The notes under the pieces are model-generated. The model saw only the letters and a program-made list of their open reading frames with translations. It was not told where the DNA came from and ran no database searches. DNA of 64,000 bases from CBDCNH01 sp965219015 (GTDB taxonomy: Bacteria; Pseudomonadota; Alphaproteobacteria; Rhodobacterales; Rhodobacteraceae), in contig CBDCNH010000011.1 of the NCBI GenBank assembly GCA_965219015.1, positions 434,001 through 498,000 on the forward strand, given 5' to 3'. This document shows positions 62,570 through 64,000 of the stretch, in pieces. Position 1 is the stretch's first letter; each line of letters opens with the position of its first letter. Position numbers and translations under genes: made by a program.

Positions 62570-63865
62570 CTATTCCGCTGCCACGGCGGTGACGCGGCCG
62601 GTCCGCTTCGCGCGGATGCGGTCCTCGATCTCGTCGCGGAAGTGGCGCACCAGCCCCTGGATCGGCCAGGCCGCGGCATCGCCGAGCGCGCAGATGGTGT
62701 GGCCCTCGACCTGCTTCGTGACGTCGAGGAGCATGTCGATCTCCTCGACCGCCGCGTCGCCCCTTACCAGGCGGTCCATCACGCGCATCATCCAGCCCGT
62801 GCCCTCGCGGCAGGGCGTGCACTGGCCGCAGCTCTCGTGCTTGTAGAACGCCGACAGCCGCCAGATCGCGCGGATCACGTCGGTGGACTGGTCCATCACG
62901 ATGACCGCCGCGGTGCCGAGGCCGGACTTCTGCTCGCGCAGCCAGTCGAAGTCCATGATCGCGTCGTCGCAGAGGCTCGCGGGGAGGAGCGGCACGGAGG
63001 CGCCGCCCGGGATCACCGCCTTGAGGTTCTTCCAGCCGCCGCGCACCCCGCCGCAATGCTTGTCGATGAGCTCGTGGAGCGTGATCGACATCGCCTCCTC
63101 GACGACACAGGGCTGGTTCACGTGGCCCGAGATGGCGAAGAGCTTCGTGCCCGCGTTGTTGGGCCGCCCGAAGCCCGCGAACCATTCCGGGCCGCGGCGC
63201 AGGATCGTCGGCACCACGGCGATCGATTCCACGTTGTTGACCGTCGTCGGGCAGCCGTAGAGCCCCGCACCGGCCGGGAACGGCGGCTTCATCCGCGGCA
63301 TCCCCTTCTTGCCCTCGAGGCTCTCGAGGAGGGCCGTCTCCTCGCCGCAGATGTACGCACCGGCGCCGTGCGTGAGGTAGAGGTCGAACGCCCAGCCCGA
63401 GCCGCAGGCATCCGCGCCAAGGTAGCCCGCGCCGTAGGCCTCGTCGATGGCGCGCTGCAGCGCCTCCTTCTCGCGGATGTACTCGCCGCGGATGTAGATG
63501 TAGCCCGCGTTGGCCCCCATCGCGAACCCGGCGATGAGGCAGCCCTCGACGAGGGTGTGCGGGTCGTGCCGCATGATCTCGCGGTCCTTGCAGGTGCCGG
63601 GCTCGCTCTCGTCGGCATTGACGACGAGGTAGGCGGGGCGCCCGTCGCTCTCCTTCGGCATGAACGACCACTTCAGCCCCGTGGGAAAGCCCGCTCCGCC
63701 GCGGCCCCGCAGGCCCGAGGCCTTCATCTCGGTGACGATCTGGTCGCGGCCGCGGGCGATGATCGCCGCCGTGCCGTCCCAGGCGCCGCGCGACTCGGCG
63801 CCCGCGAGGCTGCGGTCGTACATGCCGTAGAGGTTGGTGAAGATCCGGTCAGCATCGCTCAGCAT
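62570..63865 (-). CDS. nuoF: NADH-quinone oxidoreductase subunit F
   Basis: 431-residue NADH- and FMN-binding subunit of complex I. The FMN/NADH motif GLRGRGGAGFPTGLKW is at about residues 51-66. The N3 [4Fe-4S] cluster uses ESCGQCTPCREG and a later Cys in HTICALGDAAAWP. Length and motifs are standard. It starts three bases after the stop of a small membrane-protein gene at the window edge. Confidence 0.96.
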   Translation of the reverse strand: MLSDADRIFTNLYGMYDRSLAGAESRGAWDGTAAIIARGRDQIVTEMKASGLRGRGGAGFPTGLKWSFMPKESDGRPAYLVVNADESEPGTCKDREIMRHDPHTLVEGCLIAGFAMGANAGYIYIRGEYIREKEALQRAIDEAYGAGYLGADACGSGWAFDLYLTHGAGAYICGEETALLESLEGKKGMPRMKPPFPAGAGLYGCPTTVNNVESIAVVPTILRRGPEWFAGFGRPNNAGTKLFAISGHVNQPCVVEEAMSITLHELIDKHCGGVRGGWKNLKAVIPGGASVPLLPASLCDDAIMDFDWLREQKSGLGTAAVIVMDQSTDVIRAIWRLSAFYKHESCGQCTPCREGTGWMMRVMDRLVRGDAAVEEIDMLLDVTKQVEGHTICALGDAAAWPIQGLVRHFRDEIEDRIRAKRTGRVTAVAAE

Positions 63866-63868
63866 GGT

Positions 63869-64000
63869 CTACCCCCGTCTGTCATCCCGTGCGGCGAGCC
63901 CCGCGCGCCACACCCGATATGTGACCGCCAGCGACCAGATAAAGGCCGCCAGCGCAATGAGGTCGAAGAGCACAGCCGTCCGCGTGCTCCAGCCGAACCG
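63869..64000 (-). CDS. Small membrane protein upstream of nuoF (partial)
   Basis: The minus-strand frame entering from the window end reads a polar stretch, one hydrophobic helix (AVLFDLIALAAFIWSLAVTY) and a basic tail RVWRAGLAARDDRRG, then TAG at 63869-63871, three bases before the nuoF ATG. It is the 3' part of a short gene between nuoE and nuoF, the place where related bacteria carry small uncharacterised membrane proteins. Confidence 0.65.
   Translation of the reverse strand, partial: RFGWSTRTAVLFDLIALAAFIWSLAVTYRVWRAGLAARDDRRG

Overview
The window is very GC-rich, densely coding bacterial DNA, and gene order points to an alphaproteobacterium of the Rhodobacterales type. The evidence is the order alr-mlaE-mlaF-pqiA-like-radA-cvpA-purF, surE-pcm-nlpD next to a small AAA ATPase and tatA-tatB-tatC, a cysteine-poor DksA, a DUF2927 lipoprotein, VPLPA-CTERM secreted proteins, and an alphaproteobacterial nuo operon (nuoF...nuoG-H-I-J-K-L-M-N-birA-coaX-rnj). 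Many genes are coupled by GTGA, ATGA or TGATG overlaps, and GTG/TTG starts are common. I saw no tRNA, rRNA, insertion sequence, prophage or CRISPR array.

Layout. 1-7461 (+): a sugar-acid uptake and catabolism operon with a sugar ABC transporter (partial permease, second permease, MalK-type ATPase), three consecutive enolase-superfamily sugar-acid dehydratases (one a clear D-mannonate dehydratase), an SDR dehydrogenase and an RraA-like aldolase. 7462-8238: a gene-poor stretch with three spaced repeats. 8239-14423: GT39-type glycosyltransferase, PAP2 phosphatase (-), a coupled PLP dehydratase and PEP-mutase/isocitrate-lyase-type enzyme, a 14-TM efflux pump and exonuclease III. 14424-15030: a frameshifted esterase pseudogene. 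15271-23260: FAD monooxygenase and dksA (-), a GNAT, a DUF2927 lipoprotein, a VPLPA-CTERM protein, an M48 protease, a methyltransferase, a PIN protein and an RlmI-like rRNA methyltransferase. 23315-23410: a 24-bp tandem repeat just before alr. 23438-30710: the alr-to-purF block. 30715-38995: VPLPA-CTERM protein, surE-pcm-nlpD, the ATPase with tatABC, an ABC ATPase without a normal start codon, and an SDR with altered catalytic residues.

39081-41106 (-): three tandem paralogous surface-type lipoproteins. 41163-43223: SnoaL-like protein and release factor 3. 43250-44626: a decayed patch with an orphan VPLPA-CTERM tail, a WYL-type regulator pseudogene whose start codon reads ATA, and a divergent frameshifted VOC-family pseudogene. 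44705-47812: transglutaminase-like protein, OsmC and a DEAD-box helicase. 47859-64000 (-): the complex I operon running into birA, coaX and RNase J. It carries unusual cargo: a SAM methyltransferase between nuoH and nuoI, a 28-residue hydrophobic ORF between nuoJ and nuoK, and three small ORFs between nuoF and nuoG.

The most original leads are the triple dehydratase operon, the nuo-embedded methyltransferase and 28-aa ORF, the tandem lipoproteins, the alr-leader repeat, and the jointly decayed WYL/VOC pair. All functions are read by eye from sequence; no database search was run.
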